This document shows positions 33,886-45,255 of a DNA stretch of 64,000 nucleotides, piece after piece. The stretch spans positions 5,134,501 to 5,198,500 of the forward strand of contig JAGFBZ010000258.1 of NCBI GenBank assembly GCA_018398805.1, read 5' to 3'. A program made the position numbers and the translations under genes. The stretch is from Hirundichthys speculiger (lineage: Eukaryota > Chordata > Actinopteri > Beloniformes > Exocoetidae). Numbering within the stretch: position 1 is the stretch's first letter; each line of letters begins with the position of its first letter. The notes under the pieces are model-generated. The model saw only the letters and a program-made list of their open reading frames with translations, was not told the DNA's origin and did no database searches.

Positions 33886-34540
33886 TCCATCCATCAACTT
33901 AACTGTGTGTTTGGGTCACTGGGAGCATTCTGAGCAAAGAGACCCAGACCTCAAAACTGCTCTGGTGTCACACTGAGGTGTTTCCAAGCCAGCCAAGAGT
34001 GTCCTGGGTCTGACCCGGGGCCTGCTTTCAGCTGGACACCCCCCCCCCCCCCCCCCGCCACTTGCATCTCAATCCCCCGCCTCATTCTTCCCTCCACTTG
34101 TGAACAAGACCCTGAGAGACTTGAACTCCAGCTGAGGCAGTTCCACATCTGCATCCCAGAGAGAGCGAACCATTGTCACAGACTGGAAGTCCTGGTTGTC
34201 ACGGCTCAATGACACCAGCAAGACCACATGATCTGCAAAAAGCAGAGATGGAATCCCAAGACCACTGAACCGAAACCCCTCCACCTCTTGGCTGCACCTT
34301 CAAATTCTGTCCATAAAAGTTATGAACAGAATTGGTGACAAAGGACAGTGCGGATTAACTCCCCAACCAGAACGAATCCAATTGACTACTTTAGTTGCTC
34401 TGTTTGTCCAGGGACTGTTAGTGGAACACTAGACCAACTTTGTACCCTTGCTAAGGCCCTGAAGATGCCATGACCAACCACACCTCATGTGCTTCATGGA
34501 CTTGAAGGAAGCAGTCAAACTTGTCGCTTTAGGTGTTCTT
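33886..34540 (-). mobile_element. Rex3 LINE fragment in gxylt1 3' UTR
   Basis: Plus-strand landmarks of inverted Rex3 are a CCATCCATC tail, GAGTGTCCTGGGTCTGACCC, GTGAACAAGACCCTGAGAGA, TGATCTGCAAAAAGCAGAGA, TTCTGTCCATAAAAGTTATG and TTGGTGACAAAGGACAGTGC. The last closely resembles the conserved site used to survey Rex3 across fishes. Internal segments are deleted. It is non-coding. Confidence 0.85.
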
Positions 34541-35319
34541 TGGGGGTAACATTCAGTTCCTGTACAGTCTGAGAGAGATTTTTTTTTCCCTTTACACATA
34601 CATCATTTTTCTTAATGTACTTTTAGTCAGTGACTGAAAGTGGGAAAAAAATCAGAAGAGGAGCACTGGACTTTCCATATTGGAGAATTTATTAAACCTT
34701 TTGGGTCTCTTATTAAAAGAGGCAATAACCGAGACCGAACTGGACAGAAGGTTGCCTGCAGGGCCCAGTTTTGAAAGATGTGTGCACTGGACCACTTTTT
34801 AGTATTTCACAAACCATGTGAATCAGAAATGCTTGGGGTTGTGATGAGGCTGAAAAATTTGCCCTTTTCCATTCAAGCATGTGGACACTGACCGATCTCC
34901 TATACATAAGAATGTATTTAAAAAGAGTGAACAAGTTGCCAAAATATAACCCAACAACCCTATTAAAAAAGGTAATTTTGTAAACACAGTCTTACAAGCG
35001 TAAGTATTTTTTAACTTAAATTTGCTTTCAAAAAATGTAGATATTGTGTGTTTTTCTTTCTCTGAAAAAGTATGTGTGACTGTGCTTCCATCCATGTAGA
35101 CATGCTGGAATAATGTGAACGTGAGTTTAAGCGTGTGAAGCTGCTTACATTAGTATACAGAAAGATGACTGGCGAATGTGTGCATAAGCTATGAGTTCTC
35201 TCCTGATACCAAAGATTTTCATTCATTTTTCTGATGATGCTATCTACTGAATGTATTTTTTGTTAAAATGAGTGCATAGGGCTGTGATATTTCTTTGTAC
35301 ATTTGTGTGTCATGTTTAC

Positions 35320-35325
35320 AATAAA
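35320..35325 (+). terminator. gxylt1: gxylt1 poly(A) signal
   Basis: AATAAA in TTTACAATAAAGATCA, with a GT-rich stretch (GTTTTGAGCAAGTTTGT) just downstream. About 1.8 kb after the stop codon. Confidence 0.7.
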
Positions 35326-35345
35326 GATCATTTCAGTTTTGAGCA

Positions 35346-36889
35346 AGTTTGTACAGCAGTGTGTCATTTGACCACTAGAGGGCAGCAGTTTTTCATATGT
35401 CTCAAGGTAGTGTTTTTAGGAAGGGAAAATGTCATAGCATAAAGGAACTGTATAAATGTTGGGATTTAGTTAAACAAGAAAAACTTGATCAGTGAAATGC
35501 AGATATCAATGTTATTTTTTTTGTTTTTACCTATGTGAGGCTTCTGTCTTGGCATAATAAAGATCTAACTCAAAAGAAGATTGATGCCATGTTTCTAACA
35601 CCTCCTTGGACAGATCAATGGTCTTGCCAATAATCTATGACTGGGCCAGCCGATGCTACACTATTACTGCCTCAGCTTTGAGGTGCTCATAAAGTGTAAG
35701 TGATGGACCAATAACACAGCCCTGTAGGTGCCTGTCTATGACGCCGTATCCCATTGACTACAGGGGATGAGTTTATGCTTATTCCCATTAGGCGGGGTAT
35801 ACAATCATTCATTTATGGCTCCAGAGGTAGTTTGATTCATTGCACCAGTGATATCCTTCATTCATCACTTATATCTGTATGAAAGCTTATCAATTACCTT
35901 TATTGACCAGTGCGCCTAAATGCAACATGTAACAGGCCAGGTCCCTGGGGAGGGAGAGAGGGTGGAGGGTTGCTTGAATTGACCACTATGTTTATAGTCC
36001 ATCTTCCAAGGTTTCATCTTCCTGAAACTACATGTTTAATATCGTAATAAATAACTCAGATTTTATTTCCATTGTGCTCTCACAGCTGCAAGAGAAACTA
36101 TTGAAAATAAATATGTGACCTCCAGCTTCCTAAGAGGGTCGAGTGGAAGATGCAGGGAAAATGGGGACATGGCAGGATAATTAAATGTGCTGGAGTGGGC
36201 TTTCATGATGGACAAAGAAATAACGGGGTGGGGGGGATCAGGTGAGGTTGGCCATTTCTTTTTACTATTATCACTGTACACAGTGTTGAAGAGGAGAGAT
36301 GAGCAAACAGTGGGAGGAAAAAGAAAAAAGGATTATGAAGTGTTTCAGTGATGAAAGAAAAGAAAAAAAAGCCTGTCGTAGCCAATGCAGCAATTAGAGT
36401 ACTTTGTGCCTCATATTTTGGATGTCGCCTGAAAATAAAGTTGAACCTCAAAATGGTATCAACAAAAGTGAACAGAAACATTGATTTTTTTAGAGGAAGC
36501 AAATAATGTCTTCTTTTATTACATGGTTTTAATAATCACTCATGTAAAGCATAGTCCCATTAAGGGCAGGCCTTTTTGAGGAGCAATGTTTCTCATTAGG
36601 ATAAACAGAGTTTAGGTAAGTAGGCGTAAGAGCAAGTGCAGCATAAGGAGTCTGCCTTCAATACTAAGCTGAAAATATTACTGTAAATACATCGCTGTGA
36701 GGTTTTAACACCAAGAATAAATGGCTATTAATATTATAATAATTTATATTACTGTTCTCAATTGAAGTGGATGACATGCTAACATTAAATGTATGACAAG
36801 TGGACAAACTGCATGACAAGAAAAATCTCATAAATGTACATCTGGTTTGAGTCCCATTTACACTAAAATAAGAAATATATAATAATAAT
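35346..36889. other. Intergenic, nothing recognised
   Basis: AT-rich DNA downstream of gxylt1. No exon, RNA gene or clear transposon. The T-rich open frames on the minus strand at 36,060-36,500 carry no motif. Confidence 0.5.
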
Positions 36890-37708
36890 TAGGGCTGTCA
36901 GTCGATAGAATTTTTTAAATCGCGATTAGTCGAAAGATTTTCATAGTTAACTTGCGATTAATTGCACATTAATCGCATTTTTTTTAAATGTTCTGTTTAT
37001 CCATCCATCCATCATCTATACCCATTTTGTCCTATACAGGGTCACGGGGATCTACTTTATTTTCTTAAGCCTTTAGTTTGAAAACTGGAAGTCCACCAAT
37101 GCTGCCGTACTTCTTGGGGGCTTAATTCATCAGCTTCTTAGTGTATTTTGTCGGGGCTGCTGCTTGACCGTAGTAATTTGCTGACGGTCCCTAAACTCCA
37201 CAACAGCAGCAGCAGCAGCGAAATACTCAGAAGGACATTCAGCGCTGTTCCTTAAAGTTTTTGCCACATTCACTGAGCTTGAAGGGTTGATACCACTTGT
37301 GAAATGTCTGGCATACTTATATCTACAAAATGATACCAATCTGGATGAAATCGCTGCCATTTTCATGATACTAATAAAGTTTAAAGAGAAAAAAAAAACA
37401 AGCGAATTTTGGTTGTGAAACTAACTTTACCGCACCCTGCGGTGGTAACTCAATTCACAGCGACAGTAAATAAAAATAACCTTTTTCTGGTCAACAGACC
37501 CATCTGGCAGCACCTTAAGGCTAAACTTGCCGTTTATAAGACCCTTTTCTGTGGCCATGTCTGTCCCACACATCGACTGTAAATACACTTATTGGCTGAG
37601 GGTCATATTTACAAAAACATGTGTGCGTTAATCTTGCGTTAAAAAAATAGTGGCGTTAAACAGAATTTGCGTTAACGCATTATTATCGCGTTAACTTTGA
37701 CAGCCCTA
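36890..37708 (-). mobile_element. hAT element, internally deleted, with ZBED-like coding remnant
   Basis: Seen: the termini TAGGGCTGTCA (36,890-36,900) and TGACAGCCCTA (37,698-37,708) are perfect inverted repeats. The flanks ATAATAAT and CTAATAAT are an 8-bp target duplication with one mismatch, which is the hAT signature. On the minus strand, about 37,570-37,440 encodes a remnant of a BED-type zinc-finger N-terminus (landmark GGTGCTGCCAGATGGGTCTG, then GACCAGAAAAAGGTTATTTT). The catalytic part is gone. A 65-bp GATG-tail repeat fragment is nested at 36,993-37,056. Confidence 0.85.
36993..37056 (-). repeat. GATG-tailed retroposon end nested in hAT
   Basis: CCATCCATCCATCATCTATA followed by CAGGGTCACGGGGATCTACT is the reverse complement of the tail at 27,415. 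It interrupts the hAT element, so it inserted later. Confidence 0.6.
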
Positions 37709-38192
37709 CTAATAATATATTTTTTTAAAAACATCTAGGGGAGAGTGGGGTAATGTGAGACACCCCCTGAATCTAAGCAATAGGACATACCTGTGGTCAT
37801 TTGAGCGACTGATTTTCAAGGCCTGTCCATTTCACCTTGGCCATGAAGAGTGTGACTCTATTGTGCTGCGGTAAGCATGTGTTTTGTACAAAAATATATT
37901 TTTGGGATGTAAATGTAAATTTTTTGGGGGGGATTTTCAACATAATCAACTCTCGTGCTAAAGGTAATTGATTCAAGCGGACAAACCCATATCCTGTATA
38001 TTATTGAACAATGACTTTTAAAATGATGTGAGGATACTAACTAAAGATTAGCCTGAACTGCGCAGAGAGGTTGTTTTTTATAAAAAAAAAAAAGTGGTGG
38101 TGGGTTAAAGTGAGACAAATGCCATGGGGCAAAGTAAGAGCGTGAGACAGATTTTTTTTTTTTCATATCATAAACAGTTTCAAAAATCCATC

Positions 38193-41100
38193 ATGCCAAG
38201 GAAATACAACAAAAAGGAAACCTGGGACAAAACCTCCCTTGAAGAGATTGAAAGTGCAGCCACTGAGGTCAAGCAGGGAAAGAAGCTGTGCCAAGGGATT
38301 CAAAATATTGACAATTCAATTCAATTCAATTCAAATCAGTTTTATTTGTACAGCATCTGTTACAATGTCAATTGTCTCTAGGCGCTTTACAGAGACCCAG
38401 AGCATGACCCCTGAGCAAATATCATTAATAAAAATTCTAATATTAATTCCAAATCAAGGATAATGGCAAGTAAGAAAAACTCCCACAGAAGGAGAAAAAA
38501 ACCTTTAAGCCAAACAGTGGCAAGGAAAAACTCTACTTTAAGAGGAAGAAACCTTGAGCAGTACCTGGATCATATGGGGGGACCTTCCTGCCGAAGGCTA
38601 GCTGGGTAAAGAAAGAAAAGAGGGGAGACAGGACAGAGAGAGGGTGTAGGACAGAGTGAGGAGAGCACACAAATGACTAAATCTAATGACCATATAAACA
38701 TAAACAAATAGATCATGTTGGCGTCCCCCTGCAGCGTAGGCCTATAGCAGCATAACTATGACGAAGCTGTGATTAAGACGAGCCTACTCTAGTCTTAGCT
38801 CCTACAACTATGGCTATGACTATTAGCCCCTACACACTATAGTTTAGTCTAACTGTAGGCTTTACTGAACAGAAACGTTTTAATTTAGTTTTAAAGATGG
38901 AGATGGTGTCAGCCTCCTTAACCCAAAATGGTAGCTAGTTCCATAAAAACAAGTAAAGCCTCCTAAGATTTATGAGTAAAAAAGAGAATGGGGAAGTGAA
39001 ATCAGTAGCCTGGAGTACACTGGCTCAGGCAGAGAGAATTTTCACTGATGAGATGGAGGAAGAACTTTGCAAACACTTGAAAGAACTTGCTGAACAGTCC
39101 TATGGCCTCTCTCCAGCTAAGTGCCGCACACTGGCATTTAAGTATGCAGAAAGAAACCATGTCCTTATTCCTGCCAATTGGAAAGAGACCCCGTGTGCAG
39201 GTAAGCCAGGGTGTGAAAGACATCATATGATTTCCTATGATAATTAAGGCTGATGTTCCCACAAGGCTAAATCTTATAATAATGGATTGTCTATAGGTCA
39301 AGAATGGTTTTGCTGCTTCCTAGCACGTTGCCATCTTTCTGTCCGAACTCCAGAAGTAACATCCCTTGGATGGGCCACTGCCTTCAATAAAACGACTGTT
39401 GGGGAGTTCTTTGATAATCTGGCAGTAGTCATGGACAGGTGACAGAATTAATTCTTCCACTGCAAATGTTTTATTCTGGCTTTAGCTCTAGGATTAAGTA
39501 GTTTGCTTATCTTTAACAGACATAAATTCCCCCCACACATGATTTTCAATGTGGATGAAACAGGTGTCTGTACAGTACAAAGGTTTCAGTAGGTAAGATA
39601 CATGATACACACACAAGACTGACATGTGTAGTTTGTAATAATGTAATAACCAGCTAGTTATTGAAAGAATGCTGAAACCACTATTTGTAATGTTGTTGCC
39701 TGCACTGTGGATGAGGTGGATGAACTGAAAACAGAGACTAGGAGCCTAGTAGCATCTGTAGGCTGCTACTGCTGAACCTTTAGTGCAGTAGTAGCAGCCT
39801 AGCCTACAGATTGAACATGCCATTGGTTCTGAACTTTCTGCCGGATTCAGGTCGTGACACAAAGAGGGAAAAGGCAAGTTGGTTCCGTCACATCGGCTGA
39901 GAGAGGGAAACTGGTAACTCTGGTGTGTGCTGTGAATGCTGCTGGGGACGCTGCACCTCCCGTGTTTGTCTTTCCCAGAGTAAAGTTTAAAGACTGCTTC
40001 ATGATCAATGCCCTCCAGAAGCAAAGCATACCTGCACCAGGACAGGATGGATGAATGAAGATACCTGGGTCCGAATTCCTCGATCACCTGATGGAGCACA
40101 CTTACTGCACCCCTGACCACCCCATGCTGTTAATCATGGATAATCCTAAAGCTCACATATCACTCAAGGCAGTAAAATAGCAATGGTATTGTTCTGCTCA
40201 CTCTCACACATCCCATTGCATGCAGCCTCTTGATGTGGTCATATACGGTTCATTCAAAGCCCATTACGGCCGAGCTCTCAATGGATGGATGAAATCAAAT
40301 CCTGGCAAAACAGTAATCATCTACCAGGTTGCAGGAGTTGTGAATCAAGCCTCCATGTCAACAGTGACACCACACAACATCACTTCTTGGTTTGGGTCCA
40401 CTGGGTTTTTCCTATACAATTGTGACATTTTCCCGGATGAAGCGTTTGTACCATCCATGCTGTCAGACCTGGCCAAACCCTGAGCTACAGCCTGCCACTG
40501 GGGAAGGTCCACCTCCAGAAGACGATACGGAAGGTCCGCACCTTGCAGATGATCCACCTGAAGATGAATCTCCTGTTGCAGATAAGTCCACCCCCCTGCA
40601 ATAATTCAGCCACTCCCTCGCCAGCTGACACGGATGTGTGATAAATGACTAGCCGACCTGGATATGTGTCTCCTCAGGAAATAATTGCACTTTCCAAATG
40701 TTCCCCCCAGAAAACAAACCAGACGGAAGTGTGTGAAGACCACCATTCTCACCGATACTCCTGAGAAGCAGGCACTTGAAAAGGCTTTTAAAGAAAGATG
40801 AAAGAAACTGGAAGAAAAAATGCAAAATAACAAACAAAAAAGAAACAGAGCGAGAAGAAAATCACAGAGAGCAGCTCTGAGGAGAGTGATGTTCCTGGGC
40901 CACTTGATGAAGCATCTGATGATGATGAAAGATCTGAGCCTGAGGGAGGTCAACCAGGAAGCACAGATCTGTCACCGGGTGACTTTGTCATCATCAATTT
41001 TGCAGCCAAACTCAGGAATGTCCGTTACATTGGTAGGGTTGAGAAAGTTGACGGTGATGAAATGCTCACAATTCCTTAGAAGGATCCAGGGAAATGGGAA

Positions 41101-41281
41101 AGTGTGGCAGAGACCCATTTTTGCCATAAAGCAAAACGATGTGGCACATGTTCCTAAAAGCGATGTTGTGAGGAAGCTGCTGCAACGTACAAGGCCTGGA
41201 GGAACTACGCGAAGAGAGCAACTCTTCATCTTTCCATGCAACCTTCAGGGATGGAATTTAGAAGGCCTCGCTATAGAGTAA
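38193..41281 (+). pseudogene. Pogo/CENP-B-type DDE transposase, broken
   Basis: The start ATG at 38,193 reads MPRKYNKKETWD and an N-terminal DNA-binding region, cut by a LINE insertion at 38,312-38,966. It resumes SVAWSTLAQAERIFTDEMEE and a second HTH-like region (ELAEQSYGLSPAKCRTLAFK). Two small introns keep GT..AG and frame: 39,201-39,296 (A-G|-Q-E-W) and 39,439-39,519 (D-R|-H-K-F). Catalytic residues are visible: first Asp in FNVDETGV (about 39,543), second in LLIMDNPKAH (about 40,130) and third in QPLDVVIYGSF (about 40,225). After about 40,483 there is a charged linker and a C-terminal segment with GDFVIINFAAK (about 40,980) and FIFPCNLQGWNL. A 260-bp interruption after the first Asp, in-frame stops (including one near 40,051) and at least one frameshift make it inactive. 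Confidence 0.8.
38312..38966 (-). mobile_element. L2-type LINE 3' end nested in the pogo element
   Basis: The plus strand starts with (CAATT)n (38,312-38,334), then TTTTATTTGTACAGCATCTG. It continues through the common fish LINE 3' UTR (GGACCTTCCTGCCGAAGGCT, GGCGTCCCCCTGCAGCGTAG) and ends with GTGTCAGCCTCCTTAACCCA, the reverse complement of the RT C-terminus. The element is therefore 5'-truncated and on the minus strand. Its coding end matches 53,345-53,620. Confidence 0.8.
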
Positions 41282-42277
41282 GAGGTGTCCTAATCTGAGT
41301 GGTTCTTCCTCCTTTTTTCCGAGTCACAGGCTGCTCCACTGGTTTGAGTTTGTTCTTTGCCCTGATTTGTAGACCATAGCTGGCTCTATGGGTCCGGAGT
41401 TCTGACCCCATACTGTGAAAATGGTTCTTTCTCTTATTTGAATGGTGAATTTTGAATGATATTTTGTTGTTTTTGTGTTTGCGTTCTTGTGTATGTTAGG
41501 TTTGATTCAGAGTAGAAAAAGGAGGTGGATCATTTTATTACGAGCAGGATCACTTTACCCCTTTAAAATCTGGGCTTTGTCTCAGTTTAACCCTGTAGCT
41601 GGGGTAAAATGAGACACTGGTTTTTTTTTTTTTAAAGTGGAAAAACAATCATATTTTCACTGTCTTTAGTCCTGCATATATTCTGATCATTTCCAATCTT
41701 AGGAAACATCCTAAATTAAAGGGAAATTAAAGGGAAAAGATACATCACTTTAGCTTGCTTGGGGGGGGGGGGGGAAAAACCGTCTCACAATTACCTCGCT
41801 CTCCCCTACCAAAATACACCCATCTCAGAGGAGCTGCTTTTCTCATGAGGGTAAACAGTTGGATAAATTCTGCATTGAGCAGTTTAGCTTTAATATTCAG
41901 CAGGAAATATTAATATACATCACCACTTGGTAAGTTCAAAGACCAAAAATAAAAGGTATATTTGTTCTGAACCAAAGTGGATGATATCCATTGTGCTAAG
42001 CTAACTGCTAGCTAGTGGCCAGATAAGCAGATATTCACCTTCTAAACAACTCCAACCTTATCAATTTCAAATTAGTTTCAGTGACAACAATGTTGGATGT
42101 ATTTATGCTTTTTGTGCCAGATGGTTTCACTGATTACATGTGACCTTTATCCATCTAACTATTGTGAGCAGCTCATACTGAAACAACATGGAACCCACAG
42201 GCATTCTCATTTAAGTATGGTGGGCTTTTATTTCTGTTTTTTTTTCTGAAATGTTATTGCTTAGCATTATGCTGAAA

Positions 42278-43095
42278 AGTTCTTCCATCCATCCATCCAT
42301 CATCATCCGCTTGGTCTGGAGTCGGGTTGCGGGACCAGCAGCTTCAGCAGAGAAGCTCAGACTTCCCGCCACTCAGCTGCTTCCACCAGCTTCTCTGAGA
42401 GAACCCCGTGGCGTTCCCAGGCCAGCAAAAGGATATAATCCCTCCACCGTGTCCTGGGTCTGCCCCGGGTTAGGGTCGGTTCTCCCAGTTGACATGCCTG
42501 AAACCCTCTCCAGGGAGGCGTCCGGGGGGCATCCTAACCAGATGCCCGAACCACCTCAACTGGCTCCTCTCGATGTGAAGGAGCAGTGGCTCTACTCTGA
42601 GTCTCTCCCGAATGACTGAACTTCTCACCCTATCTCTAAGGGAGAGTCCAGCCACCCTAAGGAGAAAACCCATTTCTGATGCTTGTATCCACAATCTCGT
42701 TCTTTTGGTCACTACCCACAGTTCATGACCATAGGTGAGGGTTGGAACAAAGATCGACCGGTAAACAGAGAGCCTTGCCTTTTGGCTCAGCTCTCTCTTC
42801 ACCACAACGAACCGGAACAGAGTCCGCACCACAGTAGATGCTGCACCAATCCGTCTGTTGATCTCCCGCTCCTTTCTCCTTATAAAGCTGGTCCAGTGTT
42901 CCACGACTGGGACGGAACCATTGTTCCAACATTGTTCTTCCTGAATCTGGGACTCGACAATCGATTGGACTCTCTTCTCCAGCACCCCTCCCTTACCAGG
43001 GGGGCCGAGGACTGTGATTCCGTTGTAATTGGAACGCACCCTCCGGTCCCCCCTCTCAAAAAGGGGAACCACCACCCCAGTGAAAAGTTCTGTGG
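42278..43095 (-). mobile_element. Rex3 LINE with internal deletion and open frame
   Basis: The (CATC)n at 42,281-42,302 is the reverse complement of the GATG tail. The minus-strand open frame 43,075-42,470 (201 codons) starts MVVPLFERGDRRVRSNYNGI, an RT N-terminal block. It keeps EEQC near the block-1 end and then jumps to the post-RT region (WTSFIRRKEREINRRIGAAS, LRWFGHLVRMPPGRLPGE). The catalytic palm is missing, yet the frame stays open across the junction. Confidence 0.85.
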
Positions 43096-44772
43096 CATGC
43101 CATTTTCCATACAGGAAAATAAAGTATCTGTCTAATTCTGACAGCTCAAGTCTTACTTTGGTACGGTACTAGATGCATGATGAACACATGTTCAAGCCCT
43201 TCCCCTTATGCATATAAACATACCAGACACATCTTCCACTCTGCATATTTGAGCATATATGTCATATATTACTCCTCGACTGCACAGCAGGAGGTCATTT
43301 ACATGCTGTAATAAGGTCTACATGTCACTGCTGCAGGAGATGAGACACCCAAATCTTTCCCCACAGAAATGGGGTGTCCTGCACTTCTGATTCAGGCGTG
43401 TATGCGCCAGGATTTGTTTGATGCCCTTTGAGATGGATTATAACATCTTTGCTCACACAGACACTGAATTTGCTTTGGTGATTCCCTCCGTAGAATGATG
43501 GATGGAGAGACTGACGGGTTTCTGGGCAGATTGCTTTATTTACCCCCACAGCGTTAGGACTGTGTATGTTTGTCAGGCTCTTCACTGCAAATGCCACAAA
43601 GCCAAGCCAAATGAAGGGGGCCAGCGTGAAGGAGTCTGCCACAAATATAAGGCTGTCTGCCAAATGTGGTCCATTTCCTTTTGTCCTCGTCCCTTTGGGG
43701 TGTCCACTTTTTTTTTTTTAATCTTAATCTTTTAATTTCACCTCCTGTTCCTAAATACACATCTTTATACGTTATTTTTTTTACAAGAATCCACTTTTGA
43801 AATCCCCCTCAGTGACTGACCCAGTTTCTCATCTGCGATTTCACTTCTCCATCCTCATGCAAATACATAAAAGTCTCATCCATCAAAGATATTTTGGGGG
43901 CTGTTAAAGAAAAGGAAAAATAGTGTTGTCAAAGATTTAGATGTAGCTGCACCTGTGAACATTTTTTTGAAAGGCCTGGCTTTAGTCTGTAATGGCTGAG
44001 AAACACTGGCCTTGAGAATACAAGCGGTATCACATTGTACTACGGTGCAGCAAGCATATCCAAGGACAACAAGAACATTATTGTCTTTTCATGTGTCTGA
44101 GGCTGATGAGATGTTGCTTGTAAATGAAAAAAGAAAAAAAAACGTTCAAACAGATTTTGAATTTTATTGAGATGGAGTATTTTTCAAAATATGACAGCTA
44201 GCAAGTGACAAAAGGGACACAGCTTCACGGTCAGTTCTCTTAACTCACACACTAAGCATGAGAGTAATTAATACATTTCATAAGATCGCACACCAAATAT
44301 TAATTGCCCCATGCATCTCTAAAATAAAGGAACATCTAGATTGTTGCCCCCCAAATGTTTTAGCGGTCTCAACCCGGCTGCAGGAACATCTCTATCTGTC
44401 TGTCTGTTCTGACAAATCCAGCAGCGCTTGTGGTGGGTTCTGATGTTGTGGACTACATAATTGCTGTCCTATCCCTACAGAAAACGTGACTTTACAGACT
44501 AACTTGTGTTTCCAGGGGTTTATCTGTGGAAAAAATGAGGTAGGGACTTCTGTCCAGTGGAGAAAACTCCCAGTTTGGCTTTGGGATACGGACACTGTCT
44601 TTATTTTTAAAATTGCAACACTTTTCTACTAAGCGTAGTTTGTACTGGCTCAGGTGACCCTGAACTGTCACTCTCTATTCACTGAGCATCATATTTGTGT
44701 CTCTCCTTTTGTTAGGTTGAAATTATTCTCTTACTACCTTTATTCAGGTGTCTTTGGGTTTTATCTTATGAC
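43096..44772. other. Intergenic, nothing recognised
   Basis: No exon, RNA gene or clear transposon. The minus-strand open frame at 43,325-43,663 (112 codons) has no recognisable motif. Confidence 0.5.
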
Positions 44773-44965
44773 CTCAGCAGATTGGCTTGGTGGTTAGCAC
44801 TGCTGTCACAAAACAAGAAGATTCCTGGTTTAAAACACAACAGGGGACTTTCTGTGTTGGTGTTTGCTTGTTCTCTTCATGCTTGTGTGGGTTTTTTTTT
44901 TCCAGGTGCTCTCACTTCCTCCCACAGTCAACAAAGATGAGCATTGATTCTAAAATAAGAGTGTG
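44773..44965 (+). mobile_element. SINE-like repeat
   Basis: GGCTTGGTGGTTAGCACTGC, then AAGAAGATTCCTGGTTTAAA, then TTCCTCCCACAGTCAACAAA. This is the widespread fish repeat with a degenerate Pol III B-box-like TCCTGGTTTAAA. It runs straight into the LINE tail at 44,971. Confidence 0.6.
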
Positions 44966-44970
44966 ACCAT

Positions 44971-45255
44971 GTGTGGTTGCTTGTGTTCTCAGTTCTCCAT
45001 CTAACAGATAATTACTATTCATATATTTTTTCCTATATAATATTGCCAATATACTTGTGTCCTCCATCCTCTCTGTCCTCTCTCCCTCCTCTTTTCCTCC
45101 TTTACCTGGCTGGTCTTCAGCAGGTCCTATTCAAGGTTTCTTCTCTCTCAAAGGGGAGTTTTTCCAGGGGTCATGCTCTGGGTTTCTAAAAAGCGTCTCG
45201 AGACAATGTGTACTGTAATAGACACTATACAAATAAAGTTGAAGTGAATTGAAAA
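44971..45255 (+). mobile_element. L2-type LINE 3' end
   Basis: CTCCCTCCTCTTTTCCTCCT, then TCAAGGTTTCTTCTCTCTCA, then AGGGGAGTTTTTCCAGGGGT and ACTATACAAATAAAGTTGAA. This is the plus-strand form of the same LINE 3' UTR/tail family as 38,312 and 56,945. Confidence 0.65.

Larger units (their letters stand above)
33500..35345 (+). other. gxylt1: gxylt1 3' UTR
   Basis: The stop codon is followed by about 1.8 kb without splice or coding signals up to a canonical AATAAA at 35,320. If that is the signal used, the UTR carries an antisense Rex3 fragment (33,886-34,540) with a C-run at 34,040-34,056. Confidence 0.65.
37738..41806 (+). mobile_element. Pogo-like DNA transposon, 4.07 kb, with nested LINE
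   Basis: Seen: it is flanked by TA at 37,736 and 41,807. Inverted ends are GGGGAGAGTGGGGTAATGTG at the left and, reverse-complemented, GGGGAGAGCGAGGTAATTGT at the right. Motifs resembling the ends (GGTTAAAGTGAGACA, GGGGTAAAATGAGACA) recur just inside both termini as subterminal repeats. The plus strand encodes a DDE transposase of the pogo/CENP-B-related type (see the pseudogene entry). An L2-type LINE end (38,312-38,966) interrupts the N-terminal coding part. The TA duplication and transposase type place it in the Tc1/mariner-pogo superfamily. A C-run of 14 G (41,761-41,774) lies near the right end. Confidence 0.85.

Noticed and set aside
39201..39519. Pogo-like coding pieces as a domesticated host gene
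   Set aside because: The introns look genuine, but a LINE insertion, in-frame stops and a frameshift break the protein, and intact TIRs mark it as a transposon copy.
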